Positions 14,829 through 23,412 of a DNA stretch of 26,243 bases are shown one piece after another. Location of the stretch: contig JBGOEV010000034.1 in NCBI GenBank assembly GCA_041538025.1, forward strand, positions 1 through 26,243, given 5' to 3'. The notes below the pieces were generated by a model, which was not told the DNA's origin, made no database searches, and saw only the letters and a list, made by a program, of their open reading frames with translations. How positions within the stretch are numbered: the stretch's first letter is position 1; each line of letters opens with the position of its first letter. This DNA comes from Thermosaccharophagus gerlachensis (GTDB lineage Bacteria; Armatimonadota; Fervidibacteria; Fervidibacterales; Thermosaccharophagaceae). The position numbers and the translations under genes are program-made.

Positions 14829-15257
14829 TCAAACCACACCGTAAATGGGTATAGGCAACCTGAGTCCAAAGATAACGCAAATGCGAATTACCCACAAAAG
14901 AAGCATAAGAACAAGAAGGAGGATGAGAAACACCCTCACTGTTCGCTCATCGTAGGTGAGAAACCTCCTGTTCATGGTGGCTTCAAGAACGAAGACAAAT
15001 GAGAGCGCTATGCCGGACACGAAGAGAAGCAACCCAAGTGGATGAAAAGCAAACGCTTCCTTAAACCTACCATTGGCTGCTGCAAACAATGCCCTCGTCA
15101 TACCACATGACGGACATGGTAAACCAGTAATTTTGTGGAAACCACAACACCATAACATCGGTGGATGATCAAAGAGTGACATCACCAAGACAGCCAACCA
15201 TATGCTAAATGAAAACGCCAGCCTTTGAACCCTGAATGAAAAAATGCCCTGCACCAT
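14829..15257 (-). CDS. DUF2752 membrane protein
   Basis: A 142-residue inner-membrane protein with about three hydrophobic segments (RLAFSFSIWLAVLVMSLF, HPLGLLLFVSGIALSFVFVL and VFLILLLVLMLLLWVIRICV). The DUF2752 signature is clear: CGFHKITGLPCPSCGMTRA (38-56), with the CPxCG pair C48/C51 and the later conserved FHP (71-73). The function of the family is unknown. The CxxC-like pair may bind metal or be redox active, but that is inference. The start at 15257 has a poor ribosome-binding site; GTG at 15254 is an alternative. rsmD follows after 15 bases on the same strand. Confidence 0.88.
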   Translation of the reverse strand: MVQGIFSFRVQRLAFSFSIWLAVLVMSLFDHPPMLWCCGFHKITGLPCPSCGMTRALFAAANGRFKEAFAFHPLGLLLFVSGIALSFVFVLEATMNRRFLTYDERTVRVFLILLLVLMLLLWVIRICVIFGLRLPIPIYGVV

Positions 15258-15449
15258 TCCAGCAACACCAGTGTCCTACTGACCCTCGTTTTCATCTCCA
15301 TCGGTTCAGTTTACCTTATGCAAGATGTGTGTAACCCTTCTCTACTATGGCAAGGTTAACTCGTTCAAAACCATCCGCCATATTTTATTTGGGTAGCTCG
15401 CACAGTTTTCACACTCACAGAAAACTCAATCTGTAGGTGAGCGCATCGC
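15258..15449. other. Divergent intergenic region between DUF2752 gene and DNA glycosylase gene
   Basis: About 190 bases between two diverging genes. Promoters for both should lie here, but I see no convincing -35/-10 pair and no strong hairpin. AGGTGAG at 15435-15441 is the ribosome-binding site of the glycosylase gene. Confidence 0.4.
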
Positions 15450-16187
15450 ATGCTATGTTGGAGAAGATCAAGCTACGATACATGGGATGATTTTGCAAAG
15501 AGCGTTTTGAAGATGGAAGAAGAAGTGAGGCACTTGGATGCGCTTTGTAGGGAGTTCTACAATGAAGATGTTCGTCTTGTGGCTGTGAGACTACTTGGCA
15601 AACTACTTCTACGAGATCTCGGAGGGCGCTTATGTGGTGGGATAATCGTTGAGACGGAAGCTTACCTTTCAACTTGCGATCCAGCAAACCATTCCTATCG
15701 TGGCTTGAATAAGCGTAACCGCTCAATGTTTGGACCTCCCGGACACGCATACGTCTACCGTATCCACCAACAGCATTGCCTCAATGTTGTGACAGAACCA
15801 GAGGGTGTGCCAAGTGCTGTGCTTATCAGGGCGATACAACCGATATGGGGAGTTGAACTAATGCTCGCCAATAGAAGAAAAGAAGATACTGCAGGTTTGA
15901 CTGACGGACCTGGTAAAGTTTGTCAGGCGTTGGCTATTGACTTGAAGCACGATGGCTTAGACTTGACACGTAAAACTGAACTATGGATTGCTGAGCTTCC
16001 GAATAACATAGTGCTCCCCAACTTTGATGTTGGCATCTCGGAACGGGTTGGCGTGACTGCTGCAAAAGAGTTGCTCCTTCGTTACTTCATCTTTGGGAAT
16101 GCTTTTGTTAGTCAGCCGAGGAGACCACGGTTGCTCATGAGTCAAAGCGAGGCTCTTTCGTGGGTTGGCAATAAACTTTGCTGTTGA
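15450..16187 (+). CDS. mpg: DNA-3-methyladenine glycosylase (AAG/MPG family)
   Basis: A 245-residue base-excision-repair enzyme that removes alkylated or deaminated purines such as 3-methyladenine and hypoxanthine. VETEAYL supplies the catalytic Glu (E70) and stacking Tyr (Y72). H81 in NHSYRG, R127 in LIRAIQP and GPGKVCQALAI (153-163) match the family. MFGPPGHAYVY (93-103) is conserved, but the next segment reads RIHQQHC instead of the usual IYGM-type sequence, so the residue that normally wedges into DNA appears to be His. The ATG at 15450 has AGGTGAG 8 bases upstream, giving about 20 more N-terminal residues than a start at 15513. yajC follows after 73-85 bases. Confidence 0.92.
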   Translation: MLCWRRSSYDTWDDFAKSVLKMEEEVRHLDALCREFYNEDVRLVAVRLLGKLLLRDLGGRLCGGIIVETEAYLSTCDPANHSYRGLNKRNRSMFGPPGHAYVYRIHQQHCLNVVTEPEGVPSAVLIRAIQPIWGVELMLANRRKEDTAGLTDGPGKVCQALAIDLKHDGLDLTRKTELWIAELPNNIVLPNFDVGISERVGVTAAKELLLRYFIFGNAFVSQPRRPRLLMSQSEALSWVGNKLCC

Positions 16188-16229
16188 TTATGAGGCAACC
16201 TAAAAATATCGGCAGACAAAAAATTCAAA

Positions 16230-16249
16230 TGGCTCACACTCGTGAGCCA
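16230..16249 (+). promoter_or_regulatory. Perfect 8-bp hairpin immediately upstream of the yajC ribosome-binding site
   Basis: TGGCTCAC (16230-16237) pairs exactly with GTGAGCCA (16242-16249) around the 4-base loop ACTC. GGGAGG at 16255-16260 begins 5 bases later. An A-rich run (AAAAAATTC) precedes it, so read from the minus strand it resembles a terminator, but no minus-strand gene points at it. On the plus strand it lies in the yajC 5' leader or marks the end of the glycosylase transcript. Confidence 0.5.
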
Positions 16250-16272
16250 GTGTTGGGAGGATGGTGGTAACT

Positions 16273-16602
16273 ATGGCTTCGCATGATACAACACAAGCTA
16301 TAGTGCCGATGCTCGTTTACATGCTTGCGCTGTTTGCCATCTTTTATCTCTTCCTCATCCATCCACACCGCAAACAACAGAAGGAGAGGAAACGCTTCCT
16401 TGAGTCACTTAAAAAGGGAGATAAGGTTGCCACGATAGGTGGCATATGCGGGCAGATAACAAACCTTGATGAAGACATCGTCACTTTACAAGTTGCTGAT
16501 GGACTTGAACTGCAAGTGCTCCGCTCAGGCATACACCGCTACTTGGAGCAAGAAGAGGCTGCAAAAATGAAAGAGCTCTGGGGCAAGCGTAAGAGGCGAT
16601 GA
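16273..16602 (+). CDS. yajC: YajC, accessory subunit of the Sec translocon
   Basis: A small single-pass membrane protein (109 residues from ATG 16273). One transmembrane segment (IVPMLVYMLALFAIFYLFLI) is followed by HPHRKQQKERKRF, the usual YajC join of RPQ(K/R)KxxKE type. The soluble part has LKKGDKVATIGGICGQI and ends in charged residues. YajC binds SecDF and supports protein export. The start is ambiguous: GGGAGG at 16255-16260 directly abuts ATG 16261, which leaves no spacing, so ATG 16273 is preferred. The next gene overlaps the stop by ATGA. Unusually, secDF does not follow. Confidence 0.93.
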   Translation: MASHDTTQAIVPMLVYMLALFAIFYLFLIHPHRKQQKERKRFLESLKKGDKVATIGGICGQITNLDEDIVTLQVADGLELQVLRSGIHRYLEQEEAAKMKELWGKRKRR

Positions 16603-18098
16603 AAGAATCGGCTTGCAATGAACTTGAGAAGGTGCAAGGGCACATGAGCTGTTGGAAAGATGGTTGGCACCATAGGCAGGGCAGACTTAATTTGCTCTCT
16701 CTAAGGTGGTTGGTTGCTTCAGTAACTTGCACTGCTGTTATCCTCTTCGCAATTGCTCATCTCGCCAAGCAATCTTTTACACCATCACCAATCAGCTCAG
16801 AGGTAAACCGCGTTCAGAAAACTGTAGGGCTTAACATTATAGCCAAACTTGTCGCGCTGATTGAGCCAATGCTGCCCAACCTGGCAGAAAAAGACTATGC
16901 AAGGGTGATGAGCGAGTTAGATAAACTGCTACGATCGTTCATGGAAGATGCTGATGAGAAAACACTTTACAAACTTTGCATCCTCTACGGCTACTTAGGG
17001 ATGCGTTTACGAGCAAGTGAATGCTTTAAGGGATTGCTACAGCGTCTGGGTGGCAAAGAAAATCGTGAAACACGCTTGTTGGGTGTTTTAGTCTCTGGCA
17101 AGCGCGTAAGCCCTCAAAGCGTTAACCAAATTGAACGAAGCATTGAAGCGCTACAACTTGGATGGTTTGAGAAGCTTGCAAAGGCTTGGCTTTACGAAAA
17201 GGCTTTCATGTTTGCCCGCGCAAATGAATTGAGGCAAGAAATTCACCAGTCAGCACTTAGAGGCTTAATACCGCTATTTGGCATCTTGGTTGTGTTGTTA
17301 GTTGTCGGCATACTTGGTGTTATTCTTACACCATTCATCACATACTTGCTCTGCAGAGACATAAAGAGAAAAGGAGGGCAAGTGAGAGCTATTGATCCAC
17401 TCCTTCTCTTTGAGGCGTTTGCTGTTTACCTTGCGGTAGTTGGAGTTGCAGCACCAGTTTTAGCGCAACAGATAGCGCTCAAGACATCAAAAACATTTGA
17501 AGCCATGTTCGCTACAGCTTTGATTTTAAACCAAACTCTCACTGCCCTAACTTTGCTTTGGTTGGTGTTTTTACTTCGTAGCAACCAAAGCAGTCTCTCA
17601 TCTATTGGGTGGCATGCTAACAATGTGGGAAGTGAACTTGCGTTTGGTCTTGGAGCATACATTTGCATAATGCCATGGGCATGGCTCTTGTCGCTCCTAA
17701 GTTTTCTTCTCTCAAGATCGCTATCGGGCGTTTTACAAGAACCGATACATCCTGTAGCTCAAGCGGTGGTGCTCCGCAGTTCGCCGATGCTGATATTGGC
17801 TGTTTTTGTTGCTGGTGTGCTTATTGCGCCGGCAGTTGAAGAGACATTCTTCAGAGGTGTTTTGTATAACGTCTTGAGGCAGCGCATTGGCATCTTACCG
17901 AGCGCAGCGCTTAGCGCATTGCTTTTTGCCATCCTTCATCCGCAGTCCCTCTTGGGCATCCCACCTCTTTTCATCATAGGCTTATGGCTATCGTTACTAT
18001 ATGAAGCACGCATGTCTATCGTTGGATGCATTTTTGCTCACGCGTTGATTAACCTTAATTCACTGACGCTTTTAACATTTTTCATCATGTTGCGATGA
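16599..18098 (+). CDS. CPBP-family intramembrane metalloprotease with N-terminal helical domain
   Basis: A 499-residue polytopic membrane protein. A first transmembrane segment (about 37-57) leads to a soluble helical region (about 70-215) with TPR-like character (DEKTLYKLCILYGYLGMRL, RASECFKGLLQRLGG). Several membrane helices follow from about 222. The CPBP/Abi signature is complete: APAVEETFFRGVLYN with E414, E415 and R419, then FAILHPQ with H447, and FAHALIN with H481. CPBP proteins are glutamate-type intramembrane proteases related to Rce1. Residues 1-36 are polar, so the true start may be a little downstream. It overlaps yajC by ATGA and is therefore translationally coupled. The substrate is unknown. 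Confidence 0.88.
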   Translation: MKESACNELEKVQGHMSCWKDGWHHRQGRLNLLSLRWLVASVTCTAVILFAIAHLAKQSFTPSPISSEVNRVQKTVGLNIIAKLVALIEPMLPNLAEKDYARVMSELDKLLRSFMEDADEKTLYKLCILYGYLGMRLRASECFKGLLQRLGGKENRETRLLGVLVSGKRVSPQSVNQIERSIEALQLGWFEKLAKAWLYEKAFMFARANELRQEIHQSALRGLIPLFGILVVLLVVGILGVILTPFITYLLCRDIKRKGGQVRAIDPLLLFEAFAVYLAVVGVAAPVLAQQIALKTSKTFEAMFATALILNQTLTALTLLWLVFLLRSNQSSLSSIGWHANNVGSELAFGLGAYICIMPWAWLLSLLSFLLSRSLSGVLQEPIHPVAQAVVLRSSPMLILAVFVAGVLIAPAVEETFFRGVLYNVLRQRIGILPSAALSALLFAILHPQSLLGIPPLFIIGLWLSLLYEARMSIVGCIFAHALINLNSLTLLTFFIMLR

Positions 18099-18222
18099 GC
18101 TACAGACATGTTGGGTTCCCTTCAGCTTAACTTGTTCCTTTGGCTCATACCACCGTGTGCTATCAACTGGCATAATAAGTTTTGGAGCAATCAAAGCAAT
18201 CTTGCAGAAGGTGATATAACCG
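18099..18222 (+). other. Intergenic gap before the DUF6599 gene
   Basis: About 124 bases. CATAAT at 18171-18176 could be a -10 box, but no good -35 lies 16-18 bases upstream. AAGGTGAT at 18208-18215 is the ribosome-binding site of the next gene. No hairpin with a T-tract is visible. Confidence 0.3.
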
Positions 18223-19134
18223 ATGAAGCCAGAAGTTGTGTTGTTGGCTCTGTTTGCGGGAGTGATGATGACATACGGTCATGCACTGGGCGAATCGCTC
18301 AGCGATATAGCAAAGCGAATACCAAACGAATTTGATGGATGGAAGGCAGATGGCAAATGGCGCTACTATGACCGAAAGACACTCTTTCAGCATATAGATG
18401 GTGGGGCTGAACTTTATCTTGCCTACAGATTCAGGGAGGCGATCGTGAGAAGATACCTGAAGGGTAAAGAGATGGAAATAGCGCTCGATATCTACGATAT
18501 GGGAACACCAGACGATGCTTTTGGTGTGTTCAGCGTTGAGCGCTTAGGTGAGGATGTGAACATAGGGCAAGGCTCTGACTACATTGAAGGTTTACTTCGG
18601 TTTTGGAAGGGGCGCTTCTTCGTCTCAATACTAACACGCCTTGAAACGAACGAAACCAAATCTGCTGTCATGAAACTCGGTAGCATCGTAGCGAAGGCGA
18701 TAGGTGAAACAGGTAAGCTTACAAAGCTCATTTCAATCCTCCCAAGGGATGGCTTGAAGGAAAAGAGCATATGTTTCATGCGCAAACACACGATACTGAA
18801 CCGTGTCTACTTCATAGCCGATAAGAACATATTGGGTTTGGGAGACGATACGGAGTGCGTGATAGCCAGATACGAGCAAGGCAACAAAGGTGCATACTTG
18901 CTAATCATCCGCTACAGTGATGCTAAGAGTGCGTCTAAGGCTTTGAACAGGTTTATCACTTCTTACATACCTGAAGCGAAGCGCTCAAAAGTAGCGCTGC
19001 TTGAGGATGGCAAATATGTAGCTTCAGATTTATACGGTCAGTTTCTGCTCATTGCGCTTGATGCGACAGAGAAGGAGTTCGCACTCAAGCTCATTGAGAC
19101 AGCACGCAAGAAACTTAAGGAGGTGGGCATGTGA
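18223..19134 (+). CDS. Exported DUF6599-like protein
   Basis: A 303-residue protein with a signal peptide (MKPEVVLLALFAGVMMTYGHALG). The region YYDRKTLFQHIDGGAELYLA (48-67), followed by YDMGTPDDAFGVFSVER, matches what I recall of DUF6599, a family of exported proteins in Acidobacteria, Armatimonadetes and similar groups. The function is unknown. The body is alpha/beta, with a C-terminal half that may repeat the N-terminal fold (YLLIIRYSDAKSASKALNRF). The ATG at 18223 has AAGGTGAT 7 bases upstream. Its stop overlaps the start of the Tat-exported DUF362 gene, so the two are translationally coupled and may act together outside the cytoplasm. Confidence 0.72.
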   Translation: MKPEVVLLALFAGVMMTYGHALGESLSDIAKRIPNEFDGWKADGKWRYYDRKTLFQHIDGGAELYLAYRFREAIVRRYLKGKEMEIALDIYDMGTPDDAFGVFSVERLGEDVNIGQGSDYIEGLLRFWKGRFFVSILTRLETNETKSAVMKLGSIVAKAIGETGKLTKLISILPRDGLKEKSICFMRKHTILNRVYFIADKNILGLGDDTECVIARYEQGNKGAYLLIIRYSDAKSASKALNRFITSYIPEAKRSKVALLEDGKYVASDLYGQFLLIALDATEKEFALKLIETARKKLKEVGM

Positions 19135-20027
19135 TGAGCAATATGTTTTGCAGGTCAAAGCTTACGAGGCGCGATTTCATGCGCCATGCTGCTTATGCAG
19201 CGCTTGCCACAACCGTTGGAACTGAGATGCTCCACTCGCAACAAAGCGAGAAGAAAGTTAAGGTGGTGCTCGTTCGTGACGAAGAAGCTTTAGATAAGAA
19301 CCGCAATCCCAATCCTAAGGTCATCTTGAAGATGCTTGATAGGGCAGTCACAGAGCTTGTTGGCGTAAGTGACCCAGTTGAGGCATGGCGTAAGCTTGTG
19401 AAGCCGAATGACATAGTGGGCATAAAGACGAATGTGTGGGCATACCTGCCGACCCCTAAGGAGGTTGAAGATGCTATAAAGCTTCGCCTCATGAATGCTG
19501 GCGTATCTAAGGAAAGGATTTTTATTGACGACAGGGGTGCACGCACAACACTCGCTAATTGCACAGCCTTGATAAATGTGCGTCCGCTTAGAACGCACTA
19601 CTGGTCTGGCATAGGTGGTTGCATCAAGAACTACATCATGTTTTCACCAAACCCGTCTCAGTATCATCCAGACACATGTGCATCGCTTGGGCATGTGTGG
19701 ACGCTACCAATAGTGAAAGGTAAGACGAGGTTAAACATACTTGTGGTCCTTACGCCTCTATTTCACGGTATAGGACCACATCACTTCTCACCGAAATACA
19801 TATGGGACTACAAAGGGTTGATGGTCTCGTTTGACCCTGTAGCTGTAGACGCTGTTGGTGTCCAGTTGCTCTTGGCAAAGAGAAGACAATTCTTCGGCGA
19901 AGAAAAACCGCTACCTTATAACACACATCACATCATCTATGCCGACAAGAAGTTCGGCATTGGAACGAGTGATTTAAGCAAGATAAACCTCATCAAGCTG
20001 GGTTGGATGGAAGATGTGCTCATATGA
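19134..20027 (+). CDS. Tat-exported DUF362-family protein
   Basis: A 297-residue protein with a twin-arginine signal: LTRRDFMRHAAYAALATT (about residues 10-27). The body fits DUF362: KPNDIVGIKTNVWAYLPTP, then FIDDRGARTT and a late VSFDPVAVDAVGVQLLLAK block. Many DUF362 proteins carry ferredoxin-type CxxC clusters; none is visible here, only scattered cysteines. The Tat signal implies export after folding, often with a cofactor. The ATG at 19134 shares TGATG with the DUF6599 stop and has GGAGG 10 bases upstream; GTG 19131 is an alternative 7 bases from GGAGG. Function unknown; galT begins 19 bases after its stop. Confidence 0.78.
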   Translation: MSNMFCRSKLTRRDFMRHAAYAALATTVGTEMLHSQQSEKKVKVVLVRDEEALDKNRNPNPKVILKMLDRAVTELVGVSDPVEAWRKLVKPNDIVGIKTNVWAYLPTPKEVEDAIKLRLMNAGVSKERIFIDDRGARTTLANCTALINVRPLRTHYWSGIGGCIKNYIMFSPNPSQYHPDTCASLGHVWTLPIVKGKTRLNILVVLTPLFHGIGPHHFSPKYIWDYKGLMVSFDPVAVDAVGVQLLLAKRRQFFGEEKPLPYNTHHIIYADKKFGIGTSDLSKINLIKLGWMEDVLI

Positions 20028-20046
20028 TTTAGAGGTGAACCAAAAG

Positions 20047-21096
20047 ATGTCAGAACTGCGTCGCGACCCAATAATCGGGCGATGGGTGATAATAGCAGCA
20101 AGGAGAGCCGAACGCCCAGTAGCTGTAGCGGATAGGGAGATGGAAGAAGACATTGACACAAAGGTATGTCCATTCTGCCCCGGAAACGAGCATACAACGC
20201 CACCTGAAGTTTTTGCCATCCGCCCAAGTGGGGGCAAGCAGAACTCATCTGGTTGGTTGGTAAGGGTTGTGCCTAACAAATATCCTGCCCTAACTATTGA
20301 GGGTGAGCTTAATAGACAAGGTCTTGGCATGTTTGATTACATGAATGGGGTGGGCGCACATGAGGTCATAATTGAGACGCCAGAACACAAAGCGCATTTG
20401 GCTGACATGCCAGTTTCACAGATAAAGCTCATCTTGCTAACATACAGGGAAAGGATTGTTGACCTTAGAGGCGATAAGCGTTTCCTTTACACGCTTATCT
20501 TTCGCAACTACAAAGCTACAGCTGGTGCAACTTTGCCTCATCCTCACTCACAGCTCATCGCCATAGCAATAACACCCGAAATAGTTAAGCGCGAGCTTGA
20601 GGCTGCAAGGAGACATTTTATGGAAAAGCAAAGATGCCTCTTTTGCGATCTACTCAATCAAGAGTTGAAGCTCGGTGATAGAGTTGTCCTTGAGACAAAG
20701 CACTTTGTGGTATTGGCACCGTTTGCTGCGCGCTTCCCATACGAGCTACACATCTATCCGAAGGAACATTGCCACGACTTTGTCCTGATGAATGAAGAGC
20801 AATTTGAAGACTTTGCAGTCACGCTTAAAACCATCTTAGGTTGCATACGCGATGTCTTATGCGACCCACCATACAATTACGTTCTCCACACATCTCCCAA
20901 TCCAGTCCCACGCCCTGGAAGACCAGAATACTGGCAGACACTGGAATACGACTATCACTGGCATTTTGAATTCATACCGAGGTTAACGAAGGTGGCTGGG
21001 TTTGAGTGGGGAACTGGTTTTTACATCAATCCAGTCCCGCCAGAACTTGCAGCAAATGTTCTCAGGCAGGCGCTGAGCTCTCGGGATACCTCATAG
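20047..21096 (+). CDS. galT: Galactose-1-phosphate uridylyltransferase family (GalT)
   Basis: A 349-residue HIT-superfamily nucleotidyltransferase that swaps UMP between UDP-glucose and galactose-1-phosphate in the Leloir pathway. The active site is HPHSQ (165-169), with H167 expected to form the nucleotidyl intermediate. The metal-site cysteines are C41 and C44 in CPFCPGNE, and RVVPNKYPAL is the conserved sugar-phosphate block. The C-terminal YHWHFEFIPRLTK and GFEWGTGFYINPVPPE are typical of the bacterial/thermophile branch. The ATG at 20047 has GAGGTGA 8 bases upstream. Because glgC and a debranching enzyme lie in the same run, a related role such as ADP-glucose phosphorylase is possible. 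Confidence 0.88.
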   Translation: MSELRRDPIIGRWVIIAARRAERPVAVADREMEEDIDTKVCPFCPGNEHTTPPEVFAIRPSGGKQNSSGWLVRVVPNKYPALTIEGELNRQGLGMFDYMNGVGAHEVIIETPEHKAHLADMPVSQIKLILLTYRERIVDLRGDKRFLYTLIFRNYKATAGATLPHPHSQLIAIAITPEIVKRELEAARRHFMEKQRCLFCDLLNQELKLGDRVVLETKHFVVLAPFAARFPYELHIYPKEHCHDFVLMNEEQFEDFAVTLKTILGCIRDVLCDPPYNYVLHTSPNPVPRPGRPEYWQTLEYDYHWHFEFIPRLTKVAGFEWGTGFYINPVPPELAANVLRQALSSRDTS

Positions 21097-21108
21097 GAGC
21101 TAAATTTG

Positions 21109-23397
21109 GTGGTGAGCAAGATGGGTGTGAGTAGGCTGTCACAAGAGAGGAGGTATGCAGCTCAGCTCAGTGTGCTAATGAAAGTGGCGCAGGAAGCCCT
21201 AAAAGCTTTTGACATACAAAGCCTTTTCAACTCCACAGCAGAAGCACTCCATGAGCATTTCCAATACTACGATGTAGCGATTTTTGAAGTTGATGAGAGG
21301 AACGAGGAGTTGGTCTTGAGAGCTCACTCTGGTGCATATGAGCTACCGCCAGACTATAGGCAAAAGGTTGGCGTTGGCATTGTTGGATGGGTGGCAAAAA
21401 CAGGCGAGCCACTGTATGTCGGTGATGTCCTTTCAGACCCAAGGTATGTTATGGCTTCGGAGGCAGAAGCGAAGACACGCTCTGAGCTTGCTGTGCCAAT
21501 AAAACTTGCTGGAAGCACGGTTGGCGTCATTGATATACAAGCACCAGAAGTGAACGGATTTGATGAAGAAGATATCCAGTTGATTAAAACCGTCGCAGAC
21601 CAGATGGCTAAAGCTATTGAGGCAATCAGACAGTTTCAAAGGGCGCATATGTTCAGGGAATTGAATGAGCAAATAATTGAGAACTTCCCTGAGAGCGTTG
21701 CCGTGGTAAATGAGAATGGAATGATAGTAGCTGCAAATCAAAGGTTTTGTTACGAGGTCAACCTCCCGAAGGAGGAAGTCATCGGCAGTTCGCTGTATGA
21801 CATCGTCGATCAATCGCTTGTTGAGTCTTTGAACTTGCATTCAGCGATAGAGAGAGTTCTGGAAACGGGTGAGCCAAAACATTACCTTGGCGTGCAACAT
21901 TTTTCTAAAAGGCATCCTCCAAAGCTGCTTGAGATACACATATTGCATCTCCAAGCTGCCGGCAGGAAGAGAATCCTTTTCCTCGTTGATGATGCCACAG
22001 AGCGCTCAAGAAGGGTGTTTAAGCTTGAAATGCTACTGCAGATAATACAGGCTATTGGAGAAACACTTGAACTTAACAGGCTATTGCATGCCATATTGAA
22101 ATCGCTAACGGCAGGACCGGGGCTTGGCTTCAATAGGGCTATTTTGTTCTTGGTAAATGAGGATGAGACAGAAATGGAAGTTGCGATGGCTGTTGGTCCT
22201 GCGACAAGGGAAGAAGCATATGCTATTTGGGCGAGGCTGGCTCAGGAGAAATGGACTCTACAACAGTTCATTGAGGATTACCCTGGTGAGGAGGGACTGT
22301 GGCAAACGCCTTTCCAGCAAGCTGTGCGTGGGATAAAGATACCACTGGCAGATAGGAACGATATTCTTGTCCAGTGTTTGCTTAGTGGTGAAGTTCAGAA
22401 ACTTGAATGCCCTTCACGATACCCTAACCTGCATCCTCGGCTAAGGGAACTTTTTGGAGAAGTTGAGATAGTTTGCATACCACTTGTGGCAAAGAAGAAA
22501 CCGCTTGGCATAATCATAGCCGATAACGCCTTTTCAGGGCAGCCTATAGCGTCAGAGGAGATTGAGGTCTTGCGTCTTTTCGCAACACCAGCAGCACTCG
22601 CTATAGACAACGCCAGAGCATACCGTCAGGTCCAGAGACAAGCTTTACAACTTGAGGCAGCTTTGGCAGAATTGAAAAGCACCCAAGAAAAACTCATCCA
22701 ATCTGCGAGGTTGGCTGCTATCGGACAGACAGCAGCAAGGGTGGCACACGAGATAAGGAACCCACTTGTAACAATAGGTGGGTTCGCAAGAGCTATCTTG
22801 AAAGCACCAGATGATATTGAGCGGACAATACGCAACGCAAAAATCATCTATGAGGAAGTGAGAAAGCTTGAGGAGCTGCTCCATGAAGTGCTTAATTTCA
22901 CATCACCAAAAACGCCATTGCTACAGCAGGTTGACCTAAACGAGCTCATCAAAGCTGTCTGTGCAAAATATGAGACGCAAGCTTGCGACGCGAATGTGGA
23001 TTTGGTTCTTGAGCTATCTGAAAACCTGCCAATGGCTATGGTTGATGAGAAGCAATTTGAAAGGGTGCTGGTCAACCTGATACAAAACGCATTTCAAGCC
23101 TTAAGAGGTGGTGGGCAGGTAACCATTAGAACCTGGTGTGAGGGTGATTATATTAAGCTCGCTGTAACGGACAATGGTGCTGGAATACCACCAGATACGT
23201 TGCAACATATCTTTGAGCCGTTCTTCACAACGAAACCAAACGGTTCAGGGCTTGGGCTTGCTGTAGTGAAGAGGATAGTTGAAGATCACAACGGACAAAT
23301 TGAGGTAAGCAGTCAACTTGGTGTTGGAACAACTTTTGTGATTTCGCTACCACTCGAAGGGAGAGAGGAATCGGACACAAAGAAAGGAAATGGATGA
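21109..23397 (+). CDS. Soluble sensor histidine kinase, GAF-PAS-GAF-HisKA-HATPase
   Basis: A 762-residue cytoplasmic sensor with no membrane segment. The first GAF domain is at about 20-172 (VGVGIVGWVAKTGEPLYVGD, ELAVPIKLAGSTVGVIDIQ). A PAS domain is at about 187-298 (ENFPESVAVVNENGMIVAAN). A second, longer GAF is at about 308-505 (LGIIIADN), with an insert at about 365-445. A coiled linker precedes the H-box ARVAHEIRNPL with H547. The ATPase core has NLIQNAFQAL (N box), DNGAGIPPD (G1), FEPFFTTK (F) and GSGLGLAVVKRI (G2), so all catalytic motifs are intact. GTG 21109 lies 9 bases from AGGAG, which overlaps the galT stop; TTG 21106 and GTG 21112 are alternatives. The response regulator gene starts 15 bases after it. 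Confidence 0.93.
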   Translation: MVSKMGVSRLSQERRYAAQLSVLMKVAQEALKAFDIQSLFNSTAEALHEHFQYYDVAIFEVDERNEELVLRAHSGAYELPPDYRQKVGVGIVGWVAKTGEPLYVGDVLSDPRYVMASEAEAKTRSELAVPIKLAGSTVGVIDIQAPEVNGFDEEDIQLIKTVADQMAKAIEAIRQFQRAHMFRELNEQIIENFPESVAVVNENGMIVAANQRFCYEVNLPKEEVIGSSLYDIVDQSLVESLNLHSAIERVLETGEPKHYLGVQHFSKRHPPKLLEIHILHLQAAGRKRILFLVDDATERSRRVFKLEMLLQIIQAIGETLELNRLLHAILKSLTAGPGLGFNRAILFLVNEDETEMEVAMAVGPATREEAYAIWARLAQEKWTLQQFIEDYPGEEGLWQTPFQQAVRGIKIPLADRNDILVQCLLSGEVQKLECPSRYPNLHPRLRELFGEVEIVCIPLVAKKKPLGIIIADNAFSGQPIASEEIEVLRLFATPAALAIDNARAYRQVQRQALQLEAALAELKSTQEKLIQSARLAAIGQTAARVAHEIRNPLVTIGGFARAILKAPDDIERTIRNAKIIYEEVRKLEELLHEVLNFTSPKTPLLQQVDLNELIKAVCAKYETQACDANVDLVLELSENLPMAMVDEKQFERVLVNLIQNAFQALRGGGQVTIRTWCEGDYIKLAVTDNGAGIPPDTLQHIFEPFFTTKPNGSGLGLAVVKRIVEDHNGQIEVSSQLGVGTTFVISLPLEGREESDTKKGNG

Positions 23398-23412
23398 AAG
23401 AGGTGAGTGGAA

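Noticed and set aside
16230..16249. Intrinsic terminator of the DNA glycosylase gene
   Set aside because: On the plus strand the stem is followed by GTGTTGGGAGG rather than a T-run, so canonical termination is not supported; it is kept only as a hairpin.
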